DNA from: Ardenticatenaceae bacterium
Lineage (GTDB): Bacteria; Chloroflexota; Anaerolineae; Promineifilales; Promineifilaceae
Direction of reading: 5' to 3'
DNA: 64,000 nt
Assembly (NCBI GenBank): GCA_020634455.1
Contig: JACKBQ010000002.1
Span: 992,001 to 1,056,000, forward strand
Of this stretch, positions 16,279 to 26,047 are shown piece after piece (the first letter of the stretch is position 1; every line of letters starts with the position of its first letter). The notes beneath the pieces are model-generated. The model made no database searches, was not told the DNA's origin, and saw only the letters and a program-made list of their open reading frames with translations. A program made the translations under genes and the position numbers.

Positions 16279-18186
16279 TTACATCTCCTGGAATTCGCCT
16301 TCAACGACGTCATCCGGGTGCGTTTGGCCGTTGCCGTTGCTGTGGCCGTTGGTACTGCTGTTACTGCCAGGCTGTTCTTGAGTTTGGTACAGCTGCTGGC
16401 TCAATGCATAGCTGGCTTGCTGCAATTGCTCAGTCAGGCTCTTGATGCGGGTGGTGTCTTCGGTGGTTACGGCCGTTTTCAGTTCAGCAATCATGCCTGT
16501 GATGCGGCTCTTTTCACCTTCGTTCACTTTGTCACCCAGCTCTTTCAAGCTCTTTTCCGTGGCGTAGATCATCTGATCGGCCTGGTTGCGGGCCTGAATG
16601 AGATCGCGCAGCTTGGCGTCTTCCGCTTCGTGTTGCTTAGCGGCGTTCACCATGTTGTTCACTTCAGATTCGGACAAGTTCGTCGAGGCAGTGATCTGAA
16701 TCTTTTGCTCTTTGCCTGTTGCCTTGTCTTTAGCAGTTACATCCAGGATGCCGTTGGCATCAATGTCGAATGTTACCTCAATTTGCGGCAAACCGCGCGG
16801 TGCTGGTGGCAGTCCGTCCAGGCGGAACATGCCCAACGTTTTGTTGTCCTTAGCCATCGGGCGTTCACCTTGAAGAACATGGACGTCAACGGCCGTTTGG
16901 CTATCTTCGGCCGTGCTAAACACCTCGGTTTTGCGGGTAGGGATGGTGGTATTGCGCGGAATCAGCGGCGTCATCACGCCCCCCAACGTTTCCAGGCCCA
17001 GGCTCAACGGCGTCACGTCTAGCAGCAGCACGTCTTTGACGTCGCCAGCCAGTACGCCACCCTGAATCGCCGCGCCCAAGGCCACAACCTCATCGGGGTT
17101 CACGCTCTTGTTGGGCGCTTTGTTGGTCAGGCTCTGCACCAGGTCTTGGATCATTGGCATCCGGGTAGAACCACCCACCAGCACAACTTCATCAATCTCT
17201 TTGGCAGACAAACCAGCGTCGGCCAGCGCTTTTTCAAATGGCGTGCGGCAGCGCTGCACCAAATCTTCGGTGAGCTGCTCAAACTTGGCACGGGTCAGCG
17301 TCAGCTGCAAATGCTTCGGCCCATTGGCGTCGGCGGTGATAAACGGCAAATTGAGTTCTGTCTGCATCAAGGATGATAGCTCGATTTTGGCCTTTTCGGC
17401 CGCTTCGCGCAGCCGCTGCAACGCCTGGCGGTCCTGGCTCAGGTCAATGCCCTGATCTTTCTTGAACTCGTCAATCATCCAGGCTACCAGGCGCTGATCC
17501 CAGTCGTCGCCGCCCAGGTGAGTGTCGCCGTTGGTCGCTTTTACTTCCACTACGCCGTCGCCAACTTCCAAAACAGAGACGTCAAATGTACCGCCACCCA
17601 GGTCAAACACCAGGATGGTATGGTCTTCGCTTTTGTCTAGGCCGTAGGCCAGGGCAGCGGCCGTTGGCTCGTTGATGATGCGCAGCACTTCCAGACCGGC
17701 AATTTTGCCTGCATCTTTGGTCGCTTGCCGCTGGCTATCGTTAAAGTAGGCGGGCACGGTGATGACCGCCTGAGTGATGTTGGTGCCCAAGTACGCTTCG
17801 GCATCTCGCTTCAGTTTTTGCAAAATGAAGGCGGAGATTTCCTGCGGCGAATAGGTTTTGTCCACCACGGGCACGTTGACGCGGGCATCTTGCTGCGGCC
17901 CGGCCACAATTTCATACGGTACCATTTTTTGGGTGCGCTTGGTTTCTTCGGCATCAATGCGGCGACCCATCAGCCGCTTGACGGAGTAAATGGTGTTGTC
18001 TGGATTGACAACTGCTTGCCGCTTGGCGGTCTGGCCGACCAGCCGTTCGCCCTTTTTGCTGAATGCGACGATAGACGGGGTGGTGTTGCCGCCTTCGGCC
18101 GATGGAATGACGACGGCGTCGCCACCTTCCATCACGGTGACGACTGAATTGGTTGTTCCTAAGTCGATACCAATAATTTTGCTCAT
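16279..18186 (-). CDS. dnaK: Hsp70 chaperone DnaK
   Basis: The 635-residue protein is a complete Hsp70. The ATPase domain starts MSKIIGIDLGTTNSVV with the phosphate loops DLGGGTFDVSVLE and VVLVGGSTRMPMI. The peptide-binding domain starts near residue 395 (LLDVTPLSLGLETLGG). The helical lid ends in a flexible Asn/Gly-rich tail and the acidic C-terminus VEGEFQEM. It folds proteins in the cytoplasm with the J-protein encoded just downstream and with GrpE, which is not in this window. AGAGGAG precedes the ATG. No CIRCE operator (TTAGCACTC-N9-GAGTGCTAA) is visible upstream, so HrcA control is not indicated. Confidence 0.98.
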   Translation of the reverse strand: MSKIIGIDLGTTNSVVTVMEGGDAVVIPSAEGGNTTPSIVAFSKKGERLVGQTAKRQAVVNPDNTIYSVKRLMGRRIDAEETKRTQKMVPYEIVAGPQQDARVNVPVVDKTYSPQEISAFILQKLKRDAEAYLGTNITQAVITVPAYFNDSQRQATKDAGKIAGLEVLRIINEPTAAALAYGLDKSEDHTILVFDLGGGTFDVSVLEVGDGVVEVKATNGDTHLGGDDWDQRLVAWMIDEFKKDQGIDLSQDRQALQRLREAAEKAKIELSSLMQTELNLPFITADANGPKHLQLTLTRAKFEQLTEDLVQRCRTPFEKALADAGLSAKEIDEVVLVGGSTRMPMIQDLVQSLTNKAPNKSVNPDEVVALGAAIQGGVLAGDVKDVLLLDVTPLSLGLETLGGVMTPLIPRNTTIPTRKTEVFSTAEDSQTAVDVHVLQGERPMAKDNKTLGMFRLDGLPPAPRGLPQIEVTFDIDANGILDVTAKDKATGKEQKIQITASTNLSESEVNNMVNAAKQHEAEDAKLRDLIQARNQADQMIYATEKSLKELGDKVNEGEKSRITGMIAELKTAVTTEDTTRIKSLTEQLQQASYALSQQLYQTQEQPGSNSSTNGHSNGNGQTHPDDVVEGEFQEM

Positions 18187-18352
18187 GCTGTTGCTCCTCT
18201 TAATACAATTTCGCTACTTTCTTGGCGATTGATTCATGTGTTGATGAGTTTTTTTAACATAAAACCCGAATCATATTTTGCGGAATTTGCATATGATTTG
18301 TGTAAGACGGCCGTTAGAGAAACATATACAGTTCATGGCGCGTTCTGCACAC

Positions 18353-18384
18353 AAAAAAGCCGCTGTGAATTTCTCCACAGCGGC
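18353..18384 (-). terminator. Rho-independent terminator of the 18.4 kb membrane-protein gene
   Basis: GCCGCTGTG (18359-18367) pairs with CACAGCGGC (18376-18384); on the minus strand six T residues follow (18353-18358). It lies 27 bases after the stop of the leftward gene at 18412. Confidence 0.85.
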
Positions 18385-18411
18385 CTAAAAAATCTTGAGT
18401 GTAACAAGGAG

Positions 18412-18945
18412 CTACTTTTCAGTGACCAATTTCTCTGCCGCTTTTTCCCGGTTGGCACCGACCAGAATGCTGATACCCAGCAGAATAAGAATCACCGGCC
18501 ACAGTCTGCCTACGAAGGCGAGCAGCGTCATGAACGCGCCACCAAACAGGATAGCAATGCCAACGAAGGCGATGATCCCACCGGGGATAAGTGCCCACCA
18601 GTGCGTTTCTTGGGTGAATACGGCCGTTGCCACCGTAATCAGCGCAAACCCCAGCCCCAGGAAAATGAGGAAAACCCCACCTTCGTTGTCACCCTGCCAG
18701 ATAGAAAACGGGCCAGAAATCGCATAGGCACCCCAACCAACCCCGCTCAAAATACCACCAGGAATCATCAGGCCCGCTTTGCGAGATAAAATGCCCCAAA
18801 CCAAAAACAGTGCGCCCAAACCCGGAACAATCAGCAGCCCAAAGCTTTCTGGGATAGAGATGGTTACAAATTGCCCCACCAAAGCGATTACACCGATTAC
18901 CAATAGAATTACGCCACCTGTTAAATCATTCTTTTTCTGTTTCAT
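18412..18945 (-). CDS. Multi-pass membrane protein of unknown function
   Basis: ATG 18945 follows AGGAAGA and gives 177 residues; a start six codons earlier is possible. Six hydrophobic segments of about 18-20 residues are visible in tandem (for example GGVILLVIGVIALVGQFV and LWPVILILLGISILVGA). The repeated helix pattern ending in a G-x-x-I/L-L-x-G motif resembles DUF5668/LiaF-TM-like proteins, which often act near envelope-stress sensors, but the match is weak. It has its own terminator at 18353-18384 and is probably a single-gene transcript. Confidence 0.65.
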   Translation of the reverse strand: MKQKKNDLTGGVILLVIGVIALVGQFVTISIPESFGLLIVPGLGALFLVWGILSRKAGLMIPGGILSGVGWGAYAISGPFSIWQGDNEGGVFLIFLGLGFALITVATAVFTQETHWWALIPGGIIAFVGIAILFGGAFMTLLAFVGRLWPVILILLGISILVGANREKAAEKLVTEK

Positions 18946-19091
18946 GATCTTCCTCCAAATCAAATTACACTGCTCAAATCATTCAGATGTTTTGTTTCTT
19001 GAATATGCTGTTAGTATAGAAAATTGCAGGTATGAATTGATGTGCCGGAAGTCATATTTGGGTCATATAGTCACTATGACCACACAAAGAA

Positions 19092-19124
19092 AAACCCTGC
19101 CAAAGTCATGCTCTGGCAGGGTTT
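19092..19124 (-). terminator. Rho-independent terminator of the extracellular nuclease gene
   Basis: TGGCAGGGTTT (19114-19124) and its complement AAACCCTGCCA (19092-19102) form an 11-bp stem; on the minus strand it ends in TTTTTC. It lies about 30 bases after the stop codon at 19153. Confidence 0.85.
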
Positions 19125-19152
19125 TGGTTAAACTGAGGCTAAAGGCAGGCTA

Positions 19153-22100
19153 TTAGCAGCCAATCTCGACATTGACACAGAAATCAACGCCAGGTTCAAA
19201 GTCCAGAATCTCATCTGTACCATTGTTCCCGTTGATAATATCTGCGCCACCGCCGCCAACAAAGGTGTCATTGCCAAACAGTCCAATGAGAATGTCATTT
19301 CCGCGATAACCAAAAATGGCATCATCAGCCAGACCGCCAGTAATAACTTCGCTGTTATCGGTACCGTGTGCTTCGTAACAAGTACTGGAAGCAAGCCCTT
19401 GGGCTTGGCCCCAGCGCCCAACATGGAAGCGCACGCCATTGTAGCCAGCATCCCCAATCGAAACAGTTGTAGCCAGGCCTGTAAACGGGCTGCCTTCCAG
19501 CGCAACTACGTAACAACCAGCCTGGTTACGAATTAGGTCGGAAGTTAGGTTCAGGCCAACAATTACCGGATCATGATCTGAGGCCCGATATGCATTTGGC
19601 TCGTACAGTGCATCCTGAGCGTCTTGCTTAAAGGAGGTATCATAATCCAGAATATCAGCTTCGTCTGCGTTGATGTGCCAGGCGGTTGTTCCGGTTACCT
19701 GAGCCGCGAGACTGCTGTTGGCCAGAGCGTAATCCAGGTAGCCCACCTGTCCATCAAAGACGTATGAATAGGCTAGTTCCCCACCAAAAGCGTAAAGCAT
19801 ATCGGTGTAATCGTCACTTGTGCCCAAGGTATCATCCGAGCCTGCCAAAATGGCGTCAATCGGATCTTCCTTATCGTACGAATTCAGATCGCCGATGATC
19901 AATACGTCAGAATCGCCGCTGCCAGTTGGATCTGTTGCTAGCCAATCAACCATTGCTTCGGCTGCCATTAGGCGAGTGATGTTGCAGTTTCCTGCGCCAT
20001 CGCCCAAATCGGGGTCACCAAAATCTGCACAGGAAGAGCCTTTGGATTTGAGATGGTTTACCACAACGGTAAAGATGCCGTTGGTGGCGTTTTCAACGAA
20101 GCTTTGGGCTAAGGCGGGGCGATTCAGCGAATCATTGAACCGGGCATCCACTGAGGAATCGAGCAGCGCGCTAGACCCATACGGGGTAACGGTCGCCGTT
20201 TTGTAGATTAAGCCAACGGCAATTTCATCAATGCCAATCACCGGTACACCAGGGTCAATGAAAGCATAGGTGCCGGGTGCGGTGGCATCATTCAGACCAT
20301 TGACCAAATCGGCGATCGCTGAAAATTCATCATACCCGTCGTTCTCAATTTCCATCAAGCCTACGACGTCAGCATCAATAGCTGTAATAGCAGCGATGAT
20401 TTTGTCTCGCTGCCGGTTGAACTCCTCAAGGTCGTCGGCACCACGCGGGGCGGGGAAGCCACCACCCATGCCGTCGCCGTTGAAGTAGTTGAGGACGTTA
20501 AAGCTGGCTACCTGCAAGCTGCCACCGACTGGGTCTGGCGCTGCTGTGCGCGGATTGAGCGAGGTGTAGACTGCGCCTTGCGTTGGCTGAATTCGGTACT
20601 GGCCAAAGCTGTAGTTAATTACACCGGTCACGTTATCCAGGCTATCGCCACCTCGGAAGATGTTATCCAGGGTGAACTCCATCCCGTTGGGGTGTATTGC
20701 CGGGTCTGGGTTTTGGGAAGTACGGCCGTCATCCAGGGTGATGCGGTTGGCGGCGTTGGCTGCAACAAGAGCGGCTTGTTCAGGGCTACCCGGTTCATAG
20801 ATAGCCGTTGGTTGGTATTGACGATCTGGGGTCAATACAATTTCGCCAAACCGGTCAAAGTTGAAGAATTCTGAGATGTACACCGTTTGATCCAGAGTAA
20901 TCAACATACCTTCGTATGGTTCCAGATCGGTACCGATGGTGACGGGGGTGGGCGCAACGCTGCCTGTGCCGCAGACGAAGAGTGCATCAACGCTGGTGAT
21001 TTCAGTCATGTCGAAGAATTCATCAACGACACCGCTTACGCGCACCAAATCACCAGGAACGACGTCAATAGCACCTGGCGCAAAGACGAAGATACCATCT
21101 GAGGTGCTGGCATCGCCATCACCAGTGAGGTCTTGGACAAAGAAACCATCCAAGTCGGTGTGATCTCCATCATTTTCTTGGAAATCGCCTACGACGACAC
21201 CGTCAATAATAACGGCCGTTCCGTCTAAGGCGCTTGCCGTACCACTACCCTGAATGGTGTAGATCGGTGTCGCTACATTGGGTGTTTCACAAGATAACGG
21301 TGGTTCAACAATTTCACAAACGTTTTCCGCACCAGGGGTGGGTGCCCATTGCGCGTAAGTGTCTGTATTACGTGCGCCACCAGTGCCATTGGCACAACGT
21401 TGGTTAGAATGACCTGTAGCATTGCCAGCCCCATCTTCGTTCACCTGGGGTTGTCCTGCATTGAGCAGAGGCAGCAAGCCAGCGTCGTCTGCATCAGCGG
21501 TGTCATAGACAATCGCATCGAGCAGGCCCACGGTGGTTACAGGGGTGTCATTGGGGAAATTAACGGCATCGCCCAGTAAAAGAGCAACCGCATCTGCCCC
21601 ATTTTGGATAAGATTTGTATCTGGATCAACATCCAGATCGCAGTTTGGTGTGGTGGCTGCATTGGCGCATAAGACAAAATAGCCGTCAGCGTCTGTGCTG
21701 AAGCCGTCCAGGTCGAACGCCTCGTAAGAAGCATCGTCTGAGCCGTTGAAGAACACCAAAACATGACCAGTCAGGTCGGTATTGCCAACGCCGCCGTCAA
21801 ACAACTCAACGAATTCAGCGCTATCGGTACCCTCTTGATCTGCATCAACTTCATTGATTATGAGGCTGCTGCTATCAAGGCTGGCGGTATCAAAGCTGAA
21901 GCTGAAATCAGCAGACATTTCGTTTGGCGGGTCAACGGTGTCGTTATCGGTTACCATTGCGCCAAACACGGTGACGGTACAGCTTTCGTTATTGGCAAAG
22001 TCTGTATCGGGGTCGAGGGTGTAGCTGCCGGGGCCACCGCTGGCTACGGCCGTATGCCCACCACTCACGGTGCAGGCAATGTCAAACCAGGTGCCGCTTA

Positions 22101-22830
22101 CGGTTACATCTTCGCTAAAGTTAATGGTAAGGTTGGCATCAATCGCCACGCCAGCCGCCGCATTAGCCGGGTCTGTGCTGACAACGCTGGGAGCACTGTC
22201 CCCGGCCGCTGGCGCGAAGGTGCCAAGGGGGAAGGGGGTAGCCGCAGTTGTGTTACTGGTCTCGTTGTCCAGGGCATTGGGGCCGCTGAACGTCCAGTTG
22301 GCGATGTTGAAGATGGTGCCATCGGCTTCGGTGTTGCTGACGCGGTAAGCCCAGCCATCCAGGTATTCCCACGGTTGGCCGGTGCCGTCCACATTGATGT
22401 CGCCGAAGGTGTCAATGACAACCCCGTTTTCAAACAGTTCAATGGCATCGTCACCGTTTACGGAAGCTGCCGTGCCGTCCGTATAATCTGGGGCGAAACC
22501 AAAGAAATTTGCAAACTCAATCGCTTCGGTTGCCACGTAAATGAAATCACCCGCCGTTGCAGCATCGGCCGGGAAGGTGAATTCCTGCCCATCCGTGCCA
22601 CCGCCGTTGTTGGCTGCACCAATGCCAAAGATGCTTAGATCAGGGATATCGTTGACAACATAGAGTTCAACTGCTTTGGGGACGCCACCGGTGAGGGGGC
22701 CATCTATGACACCGGTGATGAGCAAATCTGTGGCGATTGCTCGCGAGGGCGCTGCTGTGCTTAAAAGCATAATGAACACAGCCGCCAGAACAAAAAACAC
22801 GTGCTTCGATCTTCTCAATGTTTCCTCCAA
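19153..22830 (-). CDS. Large secreted ExeM/NucH-type nuclease with lamin-tail, Ig-like and RTX-like domains
   Basis: The 1225-residue protein has a Sec signal peptide ending near AAPSRAIA. Domains in order: a lamin-tail-like beta domain (about 35-195), a Big_5 Ig-like domain (about 210-315, PANAAAGVAIDANLTINFSE), a second lamin-tail-like domain (about 322-475), and an OB-fold YhcR-like domain (about 510-640). An endonuclease/exonuclease/phosphatase domain (about 745-1110) then shows ASFNVLNYF, the catalytic-type NHLKSKG, GDLNSYDKEDP and SDHDPVIV. The C-terminus carries two or three calcium-binding GGxGxDxxxG-type repeats. The likely role is degradation of extracellular DNA to win phosphate and carbon; that fits, but is not proven by, the Pst loci nearby. 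Confidence 0.9.
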   Translation of the reverse strand: MEETLRRSKHVFFVLAAVFIMLLSTAAPSRAIATDLLITGVIDGPLTGGVPKAVELYVVNDIPDLSIFGIGAANNGGGTDGQEFTFPADAATAGDFIYVATEAIEFANFFGFAPDYTDGTAASVNGDDAIELFENGVVIDTFGDINVDGTGQPWEYLDGWAYRVSNTEADGTIFNIANWTFSGPNALDNETSNTTAATPFPLGTFAPAAGDSAPSVVSTDPANAAAGVAIDANLTINFSEDVTVSGTWFDIACTVSGGHTAVASGGPGSYTLDPDTDFANNESCTVTVFGAMVTDNDTVDPPNEMSADFSFSFDTASLDSSSLIINEVDADQEGTDSAEFVELFDGGVGNTDLTGHVLVFFNGSDDASYEAFDLDGFSTDADGYFVLCANAATTPNCDLDVDPDTNLIQNGADAVALLLGDAVNFPNDTPVTTVGLLDAIVYDTADADDAGLLPLLNAGQPQVNEDGAGNATGHSNQRCANGTGGARNTDTYAQWAPTPGAENVCEIVEPPLSCETPNVATPIYTIQGSGTASALDGTAVIIDGVVVGDFQENDGDHTDLDGFFVQDLTGDGDASTSDGIFVFAPGAIDVVPGDLVRVSGVVDEFFDMTEITSVDALFVCGTGSVAPTPVTIGTDLEPYEGMLITLDQTVYISEFFNFDRFGEIVLTPDRQYQPTAIYEPGSPEQAALVAANAANRITLDDGRTSQNPDPAIHPNGMEFTLDNIFRGGDSLDNVTGVINYSFGQYRIQPTQGAVYTSLNPRTAAPDPVGGSLQVASFNVLNYFNGDGMGGGFPAPRGADDLEEFNRQRDKIIAAITAIDADVVGLMEIENDGYDEFSAIADLVNGLNDATAPGTYAFIDPGVPVIGIDEIAVGLIYKTATVTPYGSSALLDSSVDARFNDSLNRPALAQSFVENATNGIFTVVVNHLKSKGSSCADFGDPDLGDGAGNCNITRLMAAEAMVDWLATDPTGSGDSDVLIIGDLNSYDKEDPIDAILAGSDDTLGTSDDYTDMLYAFGGELAYSYVFDGQVGYLDYALANSSLAAQVTGTTAWHINADEADILDYDTSFKQDAQDALYEPNAYRASDHDPVIVGLNLTSDLIRNQAGCYVVALEGSPFTGLATTVSIGDAGYNGVRFHVGRWGQAQGLASSTCYEAHGTDNSEVITGGLADDAIFGYRGNDILIGLFGNDTFVGGGGADIINGNNGTDEILDFEPGVDFCVNVEIGC

Positions 22831-23067
22831 GATGATGTGCCTAGGGCACGCTGAGTGGGGTGTCCTTGAAAGCTGGTGGCAGGAAAATCTGGTAAAAATC
22901 AGACGACGCTAATTGTGAGTATACCCGATAGAGAAAAGTGTCAAGCTTTCAATTAGGACTTCCGCAAAAGACAAATTGCCACGAGAAAAATGATACCTGT
23001 TTGAAGTTACAGCCTACCTTACAAAAAAGCTTACGGCCGTTTTGCAAGCTTGTGATAATAATAAAAA

Positions 23068-23092
23068 AGAGGCTTGCCGAACGCAAGCCTCT
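23068..23092 (-). terminator. Rho-independent terminator of the DUF3352 gene
   Basis: AGAGGCTTGC (23068-23077) pairs with GCAAGCCTCT (23083-23092); on the minus strand TTTTTT follows. The stop codon of the DUF3352 gene is about 40 bases away. The rest of 22831-23129 shows no gene. Confidence 0.87.
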
Positions 23093-23129
23093 CTCCATAC
23101 TAAATTCTGGTATTAAAAGTAATTCTCAT

Positions 23130-24848
23130 CTACTCGCCAGCAATGAAGAAAATCATGGTGGATTGGGTGCTGTTTTTGCTGCTGTTGGTGCCCATGGCAA
23201 AGGCGTAAACGGGATTAACATCTACGACTTCTTTCATAGTGGGGTCAACATCTTCCAAGGCGGTAAACAGGCCTTGCAAATCCATGTACATCACAGGAAT
23301 TGTACCCCGCGGGAAGGCATCCCACGCATTTTTATATTTGTCGCTGTCCGCCAGATTGGCCTCTCCGGCGAATAGATTTTCAATGCTTTCACCACTAGTG
23401 GCTGCGACGAGGTAGTCTTCGCTTAGACCATATGCGCCAATCAATACGCCACCGGGGTCTTCAACTTCATAGATGGTTACATCATCATTGGCAGTGTCAT
23501 CCACACTTAAATCCTGGTCTTCCAGACCATCGGTAAAATCTTCCATCAGGCCAACCAACTCTTCACCTTCGCTGCTGCCCAACATTAAGACAGCACCCAG
23601 GTCAGTATTGAATTCCTCGGCGATGGGGCCTTCATCGCTATCAATGATAGCGAGGCTAAATTCACCGTTCAGCAATGGCAGCAGGTCATCATTAGGATTG
23701 AAGCCGAACATATCATCAAACATGTCCATTGCTTCGTCAAAGTCATCTTCACTGATGCCAGATGCCTCAAGCGAGGCTATGCTGCTTTGCCAAATCAGGT
23801 CCAGGCGGTGCCCAATCAGGAAAACGTAGGTGGATTCTGGCAGGAATTCGGCCGTTTCGCTCTTATCACTCTGGGCATCCATCATCTCTTGCTGTTCTTC
23901 GGTTAGACTTTCATAGTTACCTACAAAGTCAACGCGAATCCCTTCTGGGATAATTGTGGCTGCCATGCCAACGCCCGTTAAACCCAGGTCTTCAATTGTG
24001 TTGGCATCAAATCCATCTACCTCGCCACTGTCTTCAAGACCGTTGGCCGTATCCTCTATTCCTTGACTGCTAACGTAAATCGTGATGGCACGATCACCGG
24101 GTAATTCGGCAACAGTGTCTTGATACTCTGCAATATCGCCCAGGTTTTCACCATTTTGGGCGTCAATGGCTTCTTCCATTGTGTCCATATTTGTGGTTAT
24201 GAAGAAAATTTCACTCGAACGGCCGAATGCAATCCGCTCGTCCTCAAAATCACTATCAACCTCAAAGACCAGAGCCCCACCGTATTCCACATCGTCAACC
24301 TTGTTGCCGGATTCATCTTCAATGACATCAACCAAATCTTCAATAAACACATCGGCTGCGTCTATATCTCGGATAGTGGCAGCAAAAATAATTTGCGGCA
24401 TTTCGCCCTGGTCGAACGCTTCAATATCTAGTTCGATAAGGCCAATGCCCATGTTGGTGCCAATCCAGGGAAGTACATCATCCGTAATGGTTAGCCCCGT
24501 TGCATCATCCAGGTCTGCATCCAACGTTTCTAACAGGCTGGCAGGATCGTCACCGTCAAATTCAACATCGCCTTCGGCAAGCACATCTTCAAAGGCGCGT
24601 GCGACGCGGCTGGCGTCTTCGCTGGCTAGATTTAGCGCGTTCAGCTCCACCAACAAGCTGGTTTCTGGCGGCATAACGCCAGCAATGGCGTTTTCATCTG
24701 CACCAAGCAGCCGAGGAATTAAAACAATGGCCCCGATGACCAAAACAGCCACCGCTGCCAGGCCAACCAGCCCACCAATGATCAACATTCGGTTACCGCC
24801 GCCACCAGAGGTTTCTGGTGTACTGTTTACTGGGATTTGTTCACTCAT
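23130..24848 (-). CDS. DUF3352 membrane-anchored protein
   Basis: The 572-residue product has a short cytoplasmic N-terminus, one transmembrane helix (about residues 20-47, IIGGLVGLAAVAVLVIGAIVLIP) and a large, very acidic extracytoplasmic domain. The opening MPPETSLLVELN and the repeated pattern of DUF3352 (a domain found in cyanobacteria and Chloroflexota) are visible, as is the late GTIPVMYMDLQGL. The function is unknown. The acidity may indicate calcium binding or simply surface exposure. It is transcribed alone, ending at the hairpin at 23068-23092. Confidence 0.85.
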   Translation of the reverse strand: MSEQIPVNSTPETSGGGGNRMLIIGGLVGLAAVAVLVIGAIVLIPRLLGADENAIAGVMPPETSLLVELNALNLASEDASRVARAFEDVLAEGDVEFDGDDPASLLETLDADLDDATGLTITDDVLPWIGTNMGIGLIELDIEAFDQGEMPQIIFAATIRDIDAADVFIEDLVDVIEDESGNKVDDVEYGGALVFEVDSDFEDERIAFGRSSEIFFITTNMDTMEEAIDAQNGENLGDIAEYQDTVAELPGDRAITIYVSSQGIEDTANGLEDSGEVDGFDANTIEDLGLTGVGMAATIIPEGIRVDFVGNYESLTEEQQEMMDAQSDKSETAEFLPESTYVFLIGHRLDLIWQSSIASLEASGISEDDFDEAMDMFDDMFGFNPNDDLLPLLNGEFSLAIIDSDEGPIAEEFNTDLGAVLMLGSSEGEELVGLMEDFTDGLEDQDLSVDDTANDDVTIYEVEDPGGVLIGAYGLSEDYLVAATSGESIENLFAGEANLADSDKYKNAWDAFPRGTIPVMYMDLQGLFTALEDVDPTMKEVVDVNPVYAFAMGTNSSKNSTQSTMIFFIAGE

Positions 24849-25101
24849 TTGATACCCTCCATCTGAAAAGGATTACTAGAAATTTTGACTTGGCTTTGAT
24901 TTTGAGAACGTAGCATGAATCATAGCATAGTTTACCAGTTGAGAATTTAGAAAATTTTACTGCTCTGGTTTTTAGTGTAAGCGGGAAACGATCCTAAAAC
25001 GATCCAACGGATACGGCCGTTACCCAGTTAGCACCTCCTTTGATAGCTTTTCAACGGCATGGGCTGTCGCCAAAAACGGGGCGGCTGTTACAATTGGCGG
25101 C

Positions 25102-25956
25102 ATGACAACGGTTCAACTTTTTGCAGTAGAAAATGACGGTTTACGGCCGTTACCCATCCCCCCAAACGCCACCAGCTTCGACCAACTGTACGATGGCCTG
25201 GAACTTGGCGTTTACTCGGCGTTGCGCACCTTTGCGCACAACAAATTTCTCTACCTGGAGCACCACATCCAGCGCACGCGGGATTCGGCCGCGCTGCTCG
25301 GCTGGCCCGATGAGCTGGACGAGCCGCGCCTGCGCCGCGGGCTGCACGAAGCGTGTGCGCACTACCCGCTGCCGGAAGCGCGTGTGCGGTTCGATTTTTT
25401 AGCGGCACCAGCCAGACGCCTGGGAACAGACAGCCGCCTGCTCATCGCCCTGATGCCCTTCACGCCACCGCCGCCGCAGCTTTACGAAACTGGCGTCAAG
25501 GTGGGTTTTGCGCCTGATCTGGCCCGCGCCAACCCGCTGGCAAAAACGGCCGATTTTGCCCAGACCCGTCGTGTTTACAAAATCGGCGGCGACACCTACG
25601 AATATTTGCTGCTGAGTGACTCAGGCGAAATTCTGGAAGGGACCGGCACCAATTTTTACGGCGTGCTGGACGGCGTGTTTCACACGGCAGGCACGGGCGT
25701 GCTGGCGGGCATCACCCGCCAAATCATCCTTGATTTGGCGGCGGAACTGGGCATTCCTGTCAGCCTGGAGCCGATCACGGTGGCTCAAGTTCCCCAACTG
25801 AGCGAGGCGGCACTGAGCGGCTCGTCGCGGGCGTTGCTGCCGGTGGTGCAAATTGGGGAGGTTGTGGTGGGAAACGGCCGTCCTGGCCCCATCTGCCAAA
25901 AAATCCTGGCGGCCTACAATGCATTCGTCGCCCAAGAAGTTAAAACTGCAATTTAG
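25102..25956 (+). CDS. Class IV PLP aminotransferase (branched-chain or D-amino acid type, or aminodeoxychorismate lyase)
   Basis: 284 residues with the fold-type IV PLP pattern: YDGLELGVYSALRTF near the N-terminus, H-H-x-x-R in YLEHHIQRTRDSA, a probable Schiff-base Lys148 in LAKTADFAQ, and the cofactor-phosphate motif EILEGTGTNFYGV. GVLAGITRQIILDLA and a late SSRALLPVVQI complete the family. No strong ribosome site is seen before ATG 25102. The two class IV enzymes here are only distantly alike, so they are not a recent duplication. The substrate cannot be told among BCAT, D-alanine transaminase and 4-amino-4-deoxychorismate lyase. Confidence 0.85.
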   Translation: MTTVQLFAVENDGLRPLPIPPNATSFDQLYDGLELGVYSALRTFAHNKFLYLEHHIQRTRDSAALLGWPDELDEPRLRRGLHEACAHYPLPEARVRFDFLAAPARRLGTDSRLLIALMPFTPPPPQLYETGVKVGFAPDLARANPLAKTADFAQTRRVYKIGGDTYEYLLLSDSGEILEGTGTNFYGVLDGVFHTAGTGVLAGITRQIILDLAAELGIPVSLEPITVAQVPQLSEAALSGSSRALLPVVQIGEVVVGNGRPGPICQKILAAYNAFVAQEVKTAI

Positions 25957-25961
25957 AACCA

Positions 25962-26032
25962 CAGATAACCCAGATTTCATAGATTGAGCAGATTTTTCTC
26001 TTTTTCTCTGTGACCTCTGTGGCAAATATATT
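25962..26032. repeat. Dispersed CCACAGA...TCTGTGG-type inverted repeat
   Basis: The spacer between the two aminotransferase genes contains CCACAGATAACCCAGATTTC on the left and TCTGTGACCTCTGTGGC on the right, with CAGATT iterations inside. Related copies lie at 30016-30086, 33963-34032, 54660-54738, 56795-56838, 58914-58986 and 59388-59487. Confidence 0.7.
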
Positions 26033-26047
26033 TTTGAAGGAGAGAAA

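Noticed and set aside
16198..17022. Plus-strand open frame of 274 codons opposite dnaK
   Set aside because: dnaK is certain on the other strand; the frame begins in the repeat and has no homologous look.
18187..18411. CIRCE/HrcA operator upstream of dnaK
   Set aside because: No TTAGCACTC-N9-GAGTGCTAA or close variant is present in the leader or promoter region.
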